Both the position numbers and the translations under genes were made by a program. A stretch of 64,000 bases of DNA from Renibacterium sp. (GTDB taxonomy: Bacteria > Actinomycetota > Actinomycetes > Actinomycetales > Micrococcaceae), in NCBI GenBank assembly GCA_017419405.1, contig JAFOLH010000001.1, positions 1 to 64,000 of the forward strand, read 5' to 3'. The notes below the pieces were generated by a model. The model searched no databases, was not told the DNA's origin, and worked only from the letters and a program-made list of their open reading frames with translations. How positions within the stretch are numbered: the first letter of the stretch is position 1; every line of letters begins with the position of its first letter. This document shows, in pieces, positions 8,376-17,549 of the stretch.

Positions 8376-9815
8376 TCATCCGGAAGCTCCGCCGACCAGA
8401 ACCCAAACCAGGGCGGTGAGCAGAAAACCGGCGAGTCCCAACACCGTGGTCAGTACGGTCCAACTGCGCAAGCCGTCGCCGACGCTGAGGCCGAGGTAGC
8501 GGGTGACCACCCAGAACCCGGAATCGTTCACATGCGAGAGTCCGAGCGCGCCGAAGGCGATTGACAGCGCGATCACGACGACCTGCAAAGGACTGTAGCC
8601 GCCGGAGGCGACGGTTTGCGCCAGCAGCCCCGAAGCGGTCAGAATGGCGACGGTTGCCGACCCCTGTGCGGCCCGGATGGCAAGCGAAACCAGGAACGCG
8701 AGCAGGATGATCGGCAACCCGGTCGCGAGCAGCGTGTCGGAGAGCGCGCTTCCGATGCCGGACTCCGTGAGGATCCGGGCAAACGCCCCGCCGGCACCGG
8801 TGACCAGGATGACGATGGCCGCGGGCGGAAGCGCGGATTCGAAGACGTCCGAGATGTGCGCCCTGGTCCAGCCGCGTCGGATGCCGAGGAAGAACGCCGC
8901 CAGCAGCAAGGTCACCAGCAATGCGAACATCGGGGCGCCGACGAATCCGAGGATATTCCGTGCGGGCGATCCCGCTGGAAGCACGGTGGCTGCTGTGGTG
9001 CCGAGCCCGATCATCACCAGGGGAGTGATGATGAGGCCGAGGATCATGCCGGCCGACGGCGCGGCCTCGGTGCGCTTCGGCGCGCCGGCCTCGGCCGCAG
9101 CATTGCCGAGGTCCTCGGCCGGCCCGAACTTCTCGAACGCGGCTTTGGTCGCTGCCAGCATCGGGAAGTCCTTGCGGTTCAGGAATTTCGAGACGAAATG
9201 CGCGAGCACGCCGAGCGGCAGCGCAATGGCCAGGCCCAGAAGCGTGAGCATCCCGATGTCCGCGCCCAACAGCGCTGCGCCGCCGACGATCCCGGGGTGC
9301 GGGGGCACCGCCACGTGCACGGCCAGCATGATGCCGGCGATCGGGAGGCCGAATTTCACCGGATTGAGCCCGGCCGCTTGGCTGAAGCCGTAGATGATCG
9401 GCACCAGGATGATGAAACCGACATCGAAGAAGACCGGAATGGCGAGGACCAGCGCCGCTGCAGTCAGCGCCCCGGATACCCGGCGCGGCCCGAGCAGTTT
9501 GGTGAACCGGCCGGCCAGGCTGGAGGCTCCGCCGGAAAGTTCGATGATCCGCCCGAGCATTGAGCCGAGCGCTACCAGGATCGCCACCGATCCGAGCGTG
9601 CCGCCCATCCCGGCCAGGATCGCCGGAATGATCCCGAGCCGTTCGGGGGTGTCCGCCGTGGCCGGAATCGTGGCGAGCGGAACCCCCGCGGCGAGCCCGA
9701 CGAGCAGGCTCGTGATGAGCAGCGCGAGGAAGGCATTGACTTTGAACCGGACGACGAGCAGGAGTAGGAGCAGGATGCCGCCTATTCCGATCGCGAGCAG
9801 AATCGGTACCGACAC
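8376..9815 (-). CDS. GntP-family gluconate/sugar-acid:H+ symporter
   Basis: 479 residues with some twelve hydrophobic segments. The GIPVFFDVGFIILVPI and VAVPPHPGIVGG segments are hallmarks of the GntP family of gluconate and related sugar-acid permeases. The start is a GTG at 9815 with AAGGAG eight bases upstream. It is the last gene of a three-gene leftward operon after the kinase and dehydrogenase, so its cargo is probably the acid those enzymes consume (a threonate or erythronate). A second GntP carrier occurs at 55843 and belongs to a different pathway. Confidence 0.9.
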   Translation of the reverse strand: MSVPILLAIGIGGILLLLLLVVRFKVNAFLALLITSLLVGLAAGVPLATIPATADTPERLGIIPAILAGMGGTLGSVAILVALGSMLGRIIELSGGASSLAGRFTKLLGPRRVSGALTAAALVLAIPVFFDVGFIILVPIIYGFSQAAGLNPVKFGLPIAGIMLAVHVAVPPHPGIVGGAALLGADIGMLTLLGLAIALPLGVLAHFVSKFLNRKDFPMLAATKAAFEKFGPAEDLGNAAAEAGAPKRTEAAPSAGMILGLIITPLVMIGLGTTAATVLPAGSPARNILGFVGAPMFALLVTLLLAAFFLGIRRGWTRAHISDVFESALPPAAIVILVTGAGGAFARILTESGIGSALSDTLLATGLPIILLAFLVSLAIRAAQGSATVAILTASGLLAQTVASGGYSPLQVVVIALSIAFGALGLSHVNDSGFWVVTRYLGLSVGDGLRSWTVLTTVLGLAGFLLTALVWVLVGGASG

Positions 9816-9857
9816 GGTGCGTCTCCTTTGACGTAGTGGGTTTGGCCGGGAAGCGGT

Positions 9858-10754
9858 CTAGTGGTCGCGCCGTCGCGGAGCGATCACCCGGATGACCGCG
9901 GAGTCGTCCTGAGCGCCGAGGCCTTGGGTTTCGCCCAGCAGAAAGAGCTGTTCTGCTGCGGCGGCGAGCGGAGTGGCGACCCGGGCGGCGCGGGCCGCCT
10001 TGGCCACGATGCCCAGGTCTTTGACGAAGATGTCCAGCCGGCTCAATACCTCGGCCCCCGCCGCGTCATAGGCCTGCAGGGCGCGTGGACCCCGATTGGC
10101 GAGCATGAAGGATGCGGCCGCCCCCGCGCCGAGCGCTTCGAGCGTGCGCTCCGGGTCGAGGCCGAGCGCGTCGGCCAGGGCCAGGGCTTCTGCGGCGGCG
10201 GCGATGTGCACCCCGCACAAAAGCTGGTTGACGGTCTTCAACGCCTGCCCGTCACCGGGCCGGTCGCCGACCACGGTCAGCGTTGCAGCGAGGCGTTCCA
10301 GCACGGGGCGGGCCTTTTCGCGGGCACCCGGGTCGCCGCCGACCACGATCAGGAGTTCGCCGGTGGCGGCCCGGCCCGGGCCGCCACTGAGCGGGGCGTC
10401 CACCAAATCGACGTCGAATTCACCGAGCCGAGCGGCCAGATCGGCGATTCCGTCGGCTCCGACCGTGCTGGTCAGGATCACGACGGAGCCTGCTGCCAGG
10501 CCCGCCGCGATGCCGGAGGCACCGAACAGCACCTCGGCGAGTTGCCCGGAGTCCCGCACGGCGAGCAGGACGACATCCGCGCCGAGGACCGCCTGGCCGG
10601 CCGACCCGGTACCGATGATCCCTGCGGCGGCCGCCAGTTCCAGCCGGGCCGGATTGATGTCGAAGCCCTGGACCCGGAGGTCTTGGGCCAGCCGCGATGC
10701 CATCGGGAGTCCCATGGCTCCGAGTCCGAGAACGGCTACTGTCGGTGTGCTCAT
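9858..10754 (-). CDS. ltnD: NAD-dependent 3-hydroxyacid dehydrogenase, L-threonate dehydrogenase-like
   Basis: 298 residues of the beta-hydroxyacid dehydrogenase family. The dinucleotide motif is Gly10-Leu-Gly-Ala-Met-Gly15; the substrate-binding segment is DAPLSGGPGRA and the catalytic Lys lies in ALKTVNQLL. Neighbouring a DUF1537 kinase is the classic context of LtnD, which oxidises L-threonate to 2-oxotetronate. The ATG at 10754 overlaps the kinase stop by four bases (ATGA), so the two are translationally coupled; the longer open frame upstream is out of family. Another hydroxyacid of the same family, such as tartronate semialdehyde, cannot be excluded. Confidence 0.85.
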   Translation of the reverse strand: MSTPTVAVLGLGAMGLPMASRLAQDLRVQGFDINPARLELAAAAGIIGTGSAGQAVLGADVVLLAVRDSGQLAEVLFGASGIAAGLAAGSVVILTSTVGADGIADLAARLGEFDVDLVDAPLSGGPGRAATGELLIVVGGDPGAREKARPVLERLAATLTVVGDRPGDGQALKTVNQLLCGVHIAAAAEALALADALGLDPERTLEALGAGAAASFMLANRGPRALQAYDAAGAEVLSRLDIFVKDLGIVAKAARAARVATPLAAAAEQLFLLGETQGLGAQDDSAVIRVIAPRRRDH

Positions 10755-12217
10755 GAGACTGCCTTTCGAGTGCTCTGCTGCTGAACGGTGGGGGAGGGGG
10801 CCCGGGCGGAGAGCTTGCGCACTGCCTCGGCGAGGGTCGAATCCGAGCCGACATTGCCGGCGAACACGATGTAGGGAATGCCTTTTGCCGGCCCCTCGAC
10901 GGGTTCCCACACTGAAACGATCCCGGGAAAGAGCGAGCCGCGCACCATCGCACGCCGGATCGACAGGCCCCGGCTGGCGATGTCGCTGGAGGTGATCCCG
11001 CCTTTGGCGATCACGAAGCGCGGTAGCCGTGCTGCCAAGGTCCGGCGGACGACGGCCACGAGTGCGTCCGAAACGGCCCGCGAAATCGCCAGGCTCTCCG
11101 CCGGGTCTTCGCTCCGGACCAGGGTGCGGCTGGAGTGCACGACGACGTCGCCGTCGGCCAGGGCCGCGACCACGCGAGCCACGGCTTCCGCGACGGCGGC
11201 CTCGGCGGTCGTGGCATCGAGGATCGAAGGCACATCGATTTCGACGATTGCCGCATCCGGCCGATCCGAGACGAGCTGCGCAAGCTGGCGGCTGGTGACT
11301 CCGACGTGCGAGCCGACGACGACCAGCCCGCCGCGTGCCGCCGAGGCTGTGGACCGTTCCCGGTCGAATTCCAGGGGGGCGCGCGGAGCCTGACCGATGC
11401 GGGCGCGCACGAACGGCGGACCGACCCGGTAAACGAAGGTGCGGCCCCGGGCTTCCGCGAGTTCCAGGCCGAGGGCGAGTTGGCGGAGGTCGTCTTCGGC
11501 CACGATGTCGGCGGCGATGACGCTGCCTGGCGGCGCCGACTCCAGGGCCTCGGCGATCATTTCGGCGCCGCCGCGGATCCGGTCGAGGTGCAGTTCGACC
11601 ACGTCCGCAGCGCCGAGCCGGCCTCCGCTCTTTTCCCGGACCCACTCGGCCAACTGCGATGCCCGGTATCCGAAGGTCGGATCGGCCGCGAATTCGGTTT
11701 CGCCCACGGGGGTGAACTCGCCATCGGCGACCATGCCGTGCACGCCGCCGATGGTCAGCCGCCCGGCGTCCGGGAAAGCCGGCACGAGCAGCACCGCGTC
11801 GACGGCGGGTTCGCCCAACTCGGCCAGCGTCGCGGCTATCACCTCGGGTTCGAGCGGGAAGTGGCCACGCAGCGTCGAGTCGCTGCGGCTGGCGAAGACC
11901 GGGCGGATGCCGCGTGCCCGCGCAGCGGCGACTGCGGCAACGACGACTTCGCGATTGGTTTGGGCCGCGGTCCCGGCATCGAGGCTGCGCGAGTTCGTGA
12001 GCACGTAGACGGCCGGCGCTCCGGTGTCCAGCGCCCAATCGAAATCGGCGACTTCCCAGCGGGTCAACACCGGCAGGTCGGCGACCGACTGGGTTCCGGT
12101 CGGGTCGTCGTCGAGCACGATCAGCACCCGCCCGGAGCGGCGCACACGGTCCGCGACCGCGGCCGGGTCGATGGTTCGGGCGGCGGGATAGCCGCTCAAC
12201 AGGCTGGTGAGCTTCAT
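10751..12217 (-). CDS. otnK: Four-carbon acid sugar kinase (DUF1537 / OtnK type)
   Basis: 488 residues. The N-terminal LIVLDDDPTGTQ motif (residues about 32-44) and the C-terminal FVIAKGGITSSD with VSVWEPVEGPAKGIPYIVFAGNVG-type ending are the signatures of the DUF1537 kinase family, which phosphorylates 3-oxotetronate or threonate at C4. With the dehydrogenase and permease it would turn an imported four-carbon sugar acid into a phosphorylated keto acid. The aldolase-like decarboxylase (OtnC) and isomerase (OtnI) that normally finish the pathway are not next to it, so they must lie elsewhere or the route differs. Confidence 0.87.
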   Translation of the reverse strand: MKLTSLLSGYPAARTIDPAAVADRVRRSGRVLIVLDDDPTGTQSVADLPVLTRWEVADFDWALDTGAPAVYVLTNSRSLDAGTAAQTNREVVVAAVAAARARGIRPVFASRSDSTLRGHFPLEPEVIAATLAELGEPAVDAVLLVPAFPDAGRLTIGGVHGMVADGEFTPVGETEFAADPTFGYRASQLAEWVREKSGGRLGAADVVELHLDRIRGGAEMIAEALESAPPGSVIAADIVAEDDLRQLALGLELAEARGRTFVYRVGPPFVRARIGQAPRAPLEFDRERSTASAARGGLVVVGSHVGVTSRQLAQLVSDRPDAAIVEIDVPSILDATTAEAAVAEAVARVVAALADGDVVVHSSRTLVRSEDPAESLAISRAVSDALVAVVRRTLAARLPRFVIAKGGITSSDIASRGLSIRRAMVRGSLFPGIVSVWEPVEGPAKGIPYIVFAGNVGSDSTLAEAVRKLSARAPSPTVQQQSTRKAVS

Positions 12218-12269
12218 GGGCGACTCCGGTCGGCTACGTCATTGTTAGCTGACTGCTGTCAGTTGTCAG

Positions 12270-12280
12270 TTGTCATACAG
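12270..12280 (-). promoter_or_regulatory. Possible FadR/GntR operator of the sugar-acid operon
   Basis: Read on the minus strand, CTGTATGACAA differs by one base from the GntR/FadR-type half-palindrome TNGTNNNACNA. It lies 53 bp before the kinase start, in the gap between the regulator gene and the operon, next to repeated TGTCAGT units at about 12257-12276. Binding by the neighbouring regulator is an inference. Confidence 0.4.
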
Positions 12281-12338
12281 GTTAGGAGAAGTTCTCCGGG
12301 CTGTCAACGGCTCGGGGGAGACCGTTCCGGTTCCGGCC

Positions 12339-13049
12339 TCAGACCGTGGGCGCACCGAGGACGTAGCTGCGCAAGTCTTCCAGAGTCTGCTGCATATGAT
12401 GCTCCATCGCGGTCCGGGCGCGGGCCGGATCCCGTTCCCTAAGCCCGGCCAGCACGGCAGCATGCTCGGCGATCGCATGCCGCTGGATCTCCGGCACCTG
12501 GGAAGTCTGCGCGCGGCGGTCGGCGAGCACCCGGGTGAGTGGTTCGAACATGGTCCGGAGGAACACGTTCCCGGAGCCGAGCAAAATCAGGTCGTGGAAC
12601 CGGAGGTCGGCTTCGACGAACCCTGCGACATCCCCGACGGCTGACGTTTCGCGCATCTTCGCCACACAGGCGCCGAGTTCCGCGAGCGCCGCCTCGGTCA
12701 GGCGTTCCGCGGCGAGGGCAGCGGCCTCGGACTCGAACATCCGGCGCACCGCGATCAGTTGCGTGGCGACTTCGCCGTCGTCGTCCTGGGCTGATCGGTA
12801 GCGCAGCATCGCACTGAGCGAGAGCCACTCGTCGACCGGGTTGACCACCGATCCGATGCCCGAGGTGACCCGGATGATCCCTTGCGTGGTGAGCACTCGG
12901 AGTGCTTCCCGGACGGTGACCCGGCTGACCTCGTGGGCTTCGCCGATTTCGGCTTCGCTCGGCAAGGCCTCGCCCACTGCGGGTCTGCCGGACACGATGT
13001 CGTCCATCAGTGCTTCGGCAACGACGGAGACCAGAGATTTCCTCGCCAT
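12339..13049 (-). CDS. FadR-type GntR transcriptional regulator
   Basis: 236 residues from the ATG at 13049, preceded by AAGGGAG; a longer open frame to 13232 lacks homologous character. Residues about 5-70 form the GntR winged helix-turn-helix (LPSEAEIGEAHEVSRVTVREALRVL), and residues about 85-225 the all-helical FCD ligand domain with the metal-binding HDLILLGSGN and HAAVL segments. It lies 121 bp upstream of the sugar-acid operon in the same orientation and most likely represses it until the acid or a metabolite binds the FCD domain. Confidence 0.88.
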   Translation of the reverse strand: MARKSLVSVVAEALMDDIVSGRPAVGEALPSEAEIGEAHEVSRVTVREALRVLTTQGIIRVTSGIGSVVNPVDEWLSLSAMLRYRSAQDDDGEVATQLIAVRRMFESEAAALAAERLTEAALAELGACVAKMRETSAVGDVAGFVEADLRFHDLILLGSGNVFLRTMFEPLTRVLADRRAQTSQVPEIQRHAIAEHAAVLAGLRERDPARARTAMEHHMQQTLEDLRSYVLGAPTV

Positions 13050-13236
13050 GCGGGGCTCCCTTCGTACGCTTAGCGGCTCATCGCCGGGGATGCCCGGGGT
13101 GCTGGGCAAAGACGTGGAATCATCGGTGGGTTGCGAACACCGTTGGCTCCGCGCTTCCGTTCCGCGCCTGCCGCGGAACCGGCCGGTCCGGCCCCTTGAG
13201 CGCCCGGTCCCATAAGCGTACATGGACCGCAAACCG

Positions 13237-13277
13237 CTCGGTGCTGCGGACCGGCGGAACCGGTCCGCAGCACCGAG
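13237..13277 (-). terminator. Hairpin terminator downstream of the LPMO gene
   Basis: A perfect 18-bp stem (13237-13254 with 13260-13277) closes a five-base loop. It begins seven bases after the LPMO stop codon in the direction of transcription and separates that gene from the FadR gene. There is no long T run, as is common in GC-rich actinomycetes. Confidence 0.8.
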
Positions 13278-13283
13278 GCCGGT

Positions 13284-13868
13284 TCAGCCGATGTTGACGT
13301 CGACCGCCTGGTAGAAGGCATTCTCGGTGTCCGCGACATCCCAGACCGCGTAGACGACGTGGTATCCGGAACGGTTCGACGGGATGTTCACGGTGTGCGT
13401 GAGGTTGTTCGAGGCCGGGCTGCCGTTGTGCGGCACCGTAGCGATCAGCTCGAGTTCGGCCCTGGTCAAGGGCGCGTTCTGGTTCCACCCCTGCTTCGTG
13501 ATGTAGTAGCGCCACTGGCTCGTCGCATGCGGCGCGGTGTAGGTCCAGGTGAATTTCTGGGCCCCGGTTTTGATGTCGTTCTTGTACCAGCGGGTCGAGG
13601 TCTGCTGGTCCAGGATTCCGCCGAACTGGCCGCCGGCCGAGGCGAGCTTGCCGTCCGCCGGGCCTTTGGCCGGGAACCCTTTGGGGGCTTCCAGGCTCTG
13701 CGGCTCGTATTGGATTGCGCCGCAGTTCTGGTTCAAGCCCAGCTTGCAGGCTTCGGAACGGCTGTGCGGGCCGGAAATGTAACCGTGCGCATTCGCTGCG
13801 GCCATGCCGCCGAACATCAAGGCCAGCGCGACGACCGCGCCGGCAAACACTTTGACCATGTTTTTCAC
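13284..13868 (-). CDS. Secreted AA10 lytic polysaccharide monooxygenase (chitin/cellulose)
   Basis: 194 residues. Residues 1-27 are a Sec signal peptide ending in AANA; cleavage exposes His28 of HGYISGP, the invariant N-terminal copper ligand of LPMOs. The second brace histidine is His114 in TAPHATSQW, and a Phe near 185 (NAFYQAVDV) fits the axial position. It is a single catalytic domain without a carbohydrate-binding module. AA10 enzymes of this small type usually oxidise chitin at C1, releasing chains that end in an aldonic acid; cellulose activity is not ruled out. The GTG at 13868 has GAGGAG seven bases upstream, so it is preferred to the ATG at 13859. The oxidised-chitin catabolic cluster at 49.8-57.2 kb may use its products. 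Confidence 0.92.
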   Translation of the reverse strand: MKNMVKVFAGAVVALALMFGGMAAANAHGYISGPHSRSEACKLGLNQNCGAIQYEPQSLEAPKGFPAKGPADGKLASAGGQFGGILDQQTSTRWYKNDIKTGAQKFTWTYTAPHATSQWRYYITKQGWNQNAPLTRAELELIATVPHNGSPASNNLTHTVNIPSNRSGYHVVYAVWDVADTENAFYQAVDVNIG

Positions 13869-14034
13869 TGTTTTTCTCCTCGGTGAGACTCGTGATGTCT
13901 TGGCTGTCGGAAGGTTCTCCGGTTGCCCCCAAAGGCGTGCCCAATGCGCGTCGCCGCCTGTTCCGCGACCGATGCGCCCCCTGGACCCCGAGCGTTGCGC
14001 TTGAAGTCTATGAGCCAGCTGAGCGGCTGAACAG

Positions 14035-14062
14035 GCGGGGAATCACGTACGTGATTTCCCGC
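14035..14062. promoter_or_regulatory. 28-bp near-perfect palindrome between LPMO and pyrG
   Basis: The arms GCGGGG-AATCACGT and ACGTGATT-TCCCGC are complementary except for one G/T pair. The element stands 167 bp upstream of the LPMO start and 58 bp upstream of pyrG. It could be an operator for either divergent gene or a leader hairpin of pyrG; the sequence does not decide. Confidence 0.5.
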
Positions 14063-14119
14063 CCCAGCGCAGTTCCGGCCGCCGTGTCGCGACGCAACGG
14101 CGCGTTCGGAGGCAGTTGC

Positions 14120-15841
14120 ATGCTATTCTTGAATTCCGTGGTGCAGCGATCATTTTCCCGGTTATCAGGTCCCTCCAACGGCTCTTCGGCGGCTTCTTCC
14201 CGCCATATTTTCGTCACAGGCGGTGTCGCCTCCTCTTTGGGCAAAGGCCTGACCGCCTCAAGTTTGGGACATCTCCTCCGAGCCCGTGGTCTTTCCGTGA
14301 CCATGCAGAAGCTCGACCCCTACCTCAATGTCGATCCCGGCACGATGAACCCTTTCCAGCACGGCGAGGTCTTCGTGACCGAAGACGGCGCGGAGACGGA
14401 TCTGGACATCGGCCACTACGAGCGCTTCCTCGACGAGAGCCTGGAAGGCTCCGCCAATGTGACCACCGGCCAGGTGTATTCGACGGTGATCGCGAAAGAG
14501 CGTCGCGGTGAGTACCTCGGCGACACGGTCCAGGTCATCCCGCACATCACCGACGAGATCAAACGCCGGATGCGGCTGCCCGCGGAGGGCGCGAAAGCCC
14601 CCGATGTGATCATCACCGAAATCGGCGGCACCGTCGGCGACATCGAATCCCAGCCGTTCCTGGAAGCGGCCCGCCAAGTCCGGCAGGACATCGGCCGTTC
14701 GAACGTCTTCTTCCTGCACGTTTCCCTGGTGCCGTACATCGGTCCGTCCCAGGAACTCAAAACCAAGCCGACGCAGCACTCGGTGGCCGCGCTGCGCTCG
14801 ATCGGCATCCAGCCGGACGCCATCGTGGTCCGCTCGGACCGCCAGGTTCCGGACGCGATGCGGGCCAAGATCGGCCGGATGTGCGATGTGGATACGGACG
14901 CCGTGGTGAACGCCGCGGACGCGCCGAGCATCTACGACATTCCGAAGACCCTGCACAGCCAAGGCCTGGACGCCTACATCGTGCGGGCTCTGGACCTGCC
15001 GTTCACCGACGTGGACTGGACCACCTGGGACAAACTGCTGGTCGCCGTGCACAACCCGGCGCACGAAGTCGAGGTGGCCTTGGTCGGCAAATACATCGAC
15101 CTGCCGGATGCCTACCTCTCGGTCACCGAAGCCTTGCGCGCCGGGGGCTTCGCGAACAGTGCCAAGGTCAACATCCGTTGGGTGCCCTCGGACTTGTGTT
15201 CGACTCCGGAGGGCGCGGCCAAAGCGCTCGACGGCGTCGATGCGATCTGCGTCCCCGGCGGCTTCGGCATCCGCGGCCTGGAGGGCAAACTGGGCGCGCT
15301 CAAGTTCGCCCGGGAAAACCAGATCCCGACGCTGGGACTGTGCTTGGGCCTGCAGTGCATGGTGATCGAATACTCGCGCAACGTGGTCGGCCTGGCCGGC
15401 GCCTCGTCCTCCGAGTTCGAACCGGATGCGCCGCACCACGTGATCGCCACGATGGAAGAACAGCTGGACATCGTCGACGGCAAGGGCGATCTGGGCGGAA
15501 CCATGCGTCTGGGCCTCTACGAAGCGAAGCTGCTCGAAGGCTCCGTGATCGCGGAGACCTACGGCGCACTGACCGCGAGTGAGCGGCACCGGCACCGTTA
15601 CGAGGTGAACAACAAATACCGCGAGCAGATCGCCGCCGCCGGTCTGGTGTTCTCCGGAACCTCTCCGGACGGCAAGCTCGTGGAGTACGTGGAGCTGCCG
15701 CGCGAGGTGCATCCGTACTACGTGGCGACCCAGGCGCACCCGGAACTGGCCTCCCGGCCCACCCGGCCCAACGCCATGTTCACCGGCCTGGTCAAGGCCG
15801 CACTGGCCCGGCAGAGCGAATCCCGGCTGCTGGAGGTCTGA
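14120..15841 (+). CDS. pyrG: CTP synthase
   Basis: 573 residues from the ATG at 14120, which has GGAGG seven bases upstream. An in-frame GTG at 14138 is a real alternative: TATTCT lies eight bases before it. Residues about 30-300 are the amidoligase domain ([25 protein letters not shown]) that makes CTP from UTP and ATP, and residues about 320-565 the glutaminase with Gly-Gly-Phe-Gly oxyanion loop, nucleophile Cys in [11 protein letters not shown] and the His-Pro-Glu triad end (QAHPEL). pyrG-NUDIX-xerD is a conserved actinobacterial order, here preceded by foreign neighbours. Confidence 0.95.
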   Translation: MLFLNSVVQRSFSRLSGPSNGSSAASSRHIFVTGGVASSLGKGLTASSLGHLLRARGLSVTMQKLDPYLNVDPGTMNPFQHGEVFVTEDGAETDLDIGHYERFLDESLEGSANVTTGQVYSTVIAKERRGEYLGDTVQVIPHITDEIKRRMRLPAEGAKAPDVIITEIGGTVGDIESQPFLEAARQVRQDIGRSNVFFLHVSLVPYIGPSQELKTKPTQHSVAALRSIGIQPDAIVVRSDRQVPDAMRAKIGRMCDVDTDAVVNAADAPSIYDIPKTLHSQGLDAYIVRALDLPFTDVDWTTWDKLLVAVHNPAHEVEVALVGKYIDLPDAYLSVTEALRAGGFANSAKVNIRWVPSDLCSTPEGAAKALDGVDAICVPGGFGIRGLEGKLGALKFARENQIPTLGLCLGLQCMVIEYSRNVVGLAGASSSEFEPDAPHHVIATMEEQLDIVDGKGDLGGTMRLGLYEAKLLEGSVIAETYGALTASERHRHRYEVNNKYREQIAAAGLVFSGTSPDGKLVEYVELPREVHPYYVATQAHPELASRPTRPNAMFTGLVKAALARQSESRLLEV

Positions 15842-15842
15842 G

Positions 15843-16562
15843 ATGTCCCCGGTGCCGGCTGAATCGACGGACCAGGCTGAACCGACAGAGCCGGCCGGGC
15901 TTGCGGACAGTCCGGATTTCCGCCGGGTCCTGGACCGGCAGACCAAGTTCCACGGCATGGTCTGGGACGTGGTCGGCGAACGCTTCGAGCTTTCGCCCGG
16001 CGAACCGCCGATCACCCGCGAATACCTCGACCATCCCGGCGCGGTAGCCGTCGTCGTGCTGGACGAGGCCGGCCGGGTCCTGCTGATCAAACAGTACCGG
16101 CACCCGGTCCGGGCTTCGCTGTGGGAGATCCCGGCCGGCTTGCTGGATATCGCCGGCGAAGACTTCCAAGCCGCGGCCGCGCGGGAACTCGTGGAGGAAG
16201 CCGATGTGCGCGCCGCCGATTGGCGGGTGCTGCTGGACGTCTACAATTCTGCCGGTTCCTCGTCCGAGGCGGTGCGGATTTATCTGGCGCGCGGAATCTC
16301 CGAGGTGCCGCCCGCCGAACGGCACGTCCGGACCGAGGAGGAATCCGAGATCCAATTCCGCTGGGTGCCGCTGGCCGAGGCGGTGCGGGCTGCGCTGTCC
16401 GGCGGTCTGCACAGCTTCAGCGCGGTGAGCGGGATCCTCGCGCTCGCCGCAGCGCAAGACGAGAGTCTGGACCGCTTGCGGCCGGCAGCTGCGCCGTGGC
16501 CGGAACACCCTTCGCAGCACCCCATCCAGCCGGAACCGCGCGCGCAGCAGCCGGGCGAATGA
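15843..16562 (+). CDS. NUDIX hydrolase, ADP-ribose pyrophosphatase type
   Basis: 239 residues. The NUDIX box runs GLLDIAGED...RELVEEADV near residues 98-122, one residue longer in its first loop than the consensus, with the preceding [10 protein letters not shown] strand typical of ADP-ribose pyrophosphatases. The enzyme would split ADP-ribose into AMP and ribose-5-phosphate. It starts one base after the pyrG stop and its own stop overlaps the xerD start by four bases, so the three genes form an operon, as in other actinomycetes. The last 40 residues are Pro/Ala-rich and probably disordered. Confidence 0.88.
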   Translation: MSPVPAESTDQAEPTEPAGLADSPDFRRVLDRQTKFHGMVWDVVGERFELSPGEPPITREYLDHPGAVAVVVLDEAGRVLLIKQYRHPVRASLWEIPAGLLDIAGEDFQAAAARELVEEADVRAADWRVLLDVYNSAGSSSEAVRIYLARGISEVPPAERHVRTEEESEIQFRWVPLAEAVRAALSGGLHSFSAVSGILALAAAQDESLDRLRPAAAPWPEHPSQHPIQPEPRAQQPGE

Positions 16563-17530
16563 CTCCGGGTCCGGAAGCGGAAGCCGTGCTGCCGCCGGCT
16601 CTGCTGCGGGCCCAGCGCGAATACCTGCAACACCTCGCCGTCGAACGCGGTCTGGCCGCGAACACGATGGCGGCATACCGGCGCGACATCGGCAGATATC
16701 TGGCTTTCCTGGCTGCAGCCGGAGTCAAGGCGCCGGCAGAGATCAGCCGGAAGCAGGTGACCGACTTCGCCCAGGCGATTTCCACCGGTTCGGACGGCGG
16801 CAGCCCGCTCAGCGTGCGCTCCGCAGCCAGATGCATCGTCGCGGTGCGCGGCATGCACAAGTTCTGGGCGCTGGAAGGAATCGCAGCAGCCGATCCAGCG
16901 AGCGAAGTTCATCCGCCGATGCCCGGACGCCGGCTGCCGAAAGCGATCAGTGTGCCCGAAGTGGCCCGCATCCTGGAGGCGAGCGGGAACGACTCGCCGA
17001 CCGGCTTGCGCGACCGGGCCCTGCTGGAGTTCCTGTACTCGACCGGGGCCCGGATTTCCGAGGCGATCGGCCTGGACGTGGACGATGTGCTCGGCAGTTC
17101 GGCTACCGAAACCGGACCCGCCGTCGTGCGGCTCTTCGGCAAAGGTTCCAAGGAGCGGGTGGTCCCGCTCGGCTCCTACGGGGCCCGCGCCGTCGAGGCC
17201 TATCTGGTACGCGGACGGCCGCTGCTGTCCGGGAAGGGCAAACCGACGCCGGCGCTGTTCCTCAATGCCCGCGGCGGAAGGCTGAGCCGGCAGAGTGCTT
17301 GGACGATCCTGAAAGCCGCGGCGGAGAAAGCCCAGATCGGCAAAGCGGTTTCCCCGCATACCCTGCGGCATTCCTTCGCCACGCATCTCTTGGAAGGCGG
17401 GGCGGACGTCCGGGTGGTGCAGGAGCTGCTGGGCCACGCTTCGGTGACCACCACCCAGGTCTACACCCTGGTCACCGCTGATACCTTGCGCGAGGTCTAT
17501 GCCGCGGCGCATCCGCGGGCGCTGGGCTAG
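16559..17530 (+). CDS. xerD: Site-specific tyrosine recombinase XerD
   Basis: 323 residues from an ATG that overlaps the preceding stop (ATGA). Residues about 14-110 are the SAM-like core-binding domain; the catalytic set is Arg165 (STGARISEA), His267 and Arg270 (HTLRHSF), His293 (LLGHAS) and nucleophile Tyr302 (TQVYT). With XerC it resolves chromosome dimers at dif. The longer open frame that begins inside the NUDIX gene is rejected. Position after pyrG and a NUDIX gene argues for the housekeeping XerD rather than a phage integrase. Confidence 0.93.
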   Translation: MTPGPEAEAVLPPALLRAQREYLQHLAVERGLAANTMAAYRRDIGRYLAFLAAAGVKAPAEISRKQVTDFAQAISTGSDGGSPLSVRSAARCIVAVRGMHKFWALEGIAAADPASEVHPPMPGRRLPKAISVPEVARILEASGNDSPTGLRDRALLEFLYSTGARISEAIGLDVDDVLGSSATETGPAVVRLFGKGSKERVVPLGSYGARAVEAYLVRGRPLLSGKGKPTPALFLNARGGRLSRQSAWTILKAAAEKAQIGKAVSPHTLRHSFATHLLEGGADVRVVQELLGHASVTTTQVYTLVTADTLREVYAAAHPRALG

Positions 17531-17549
17531 GGCCGGATATGCTCGTGCC

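Noticed and set aside
16559..17530. Tyrosine recombinase as a phage or island integrase
   Set aside because: It overlaps the NUDIX gene in the conserved pyrG-NUDIX-xerD order; no att repeats or phage genes are near.
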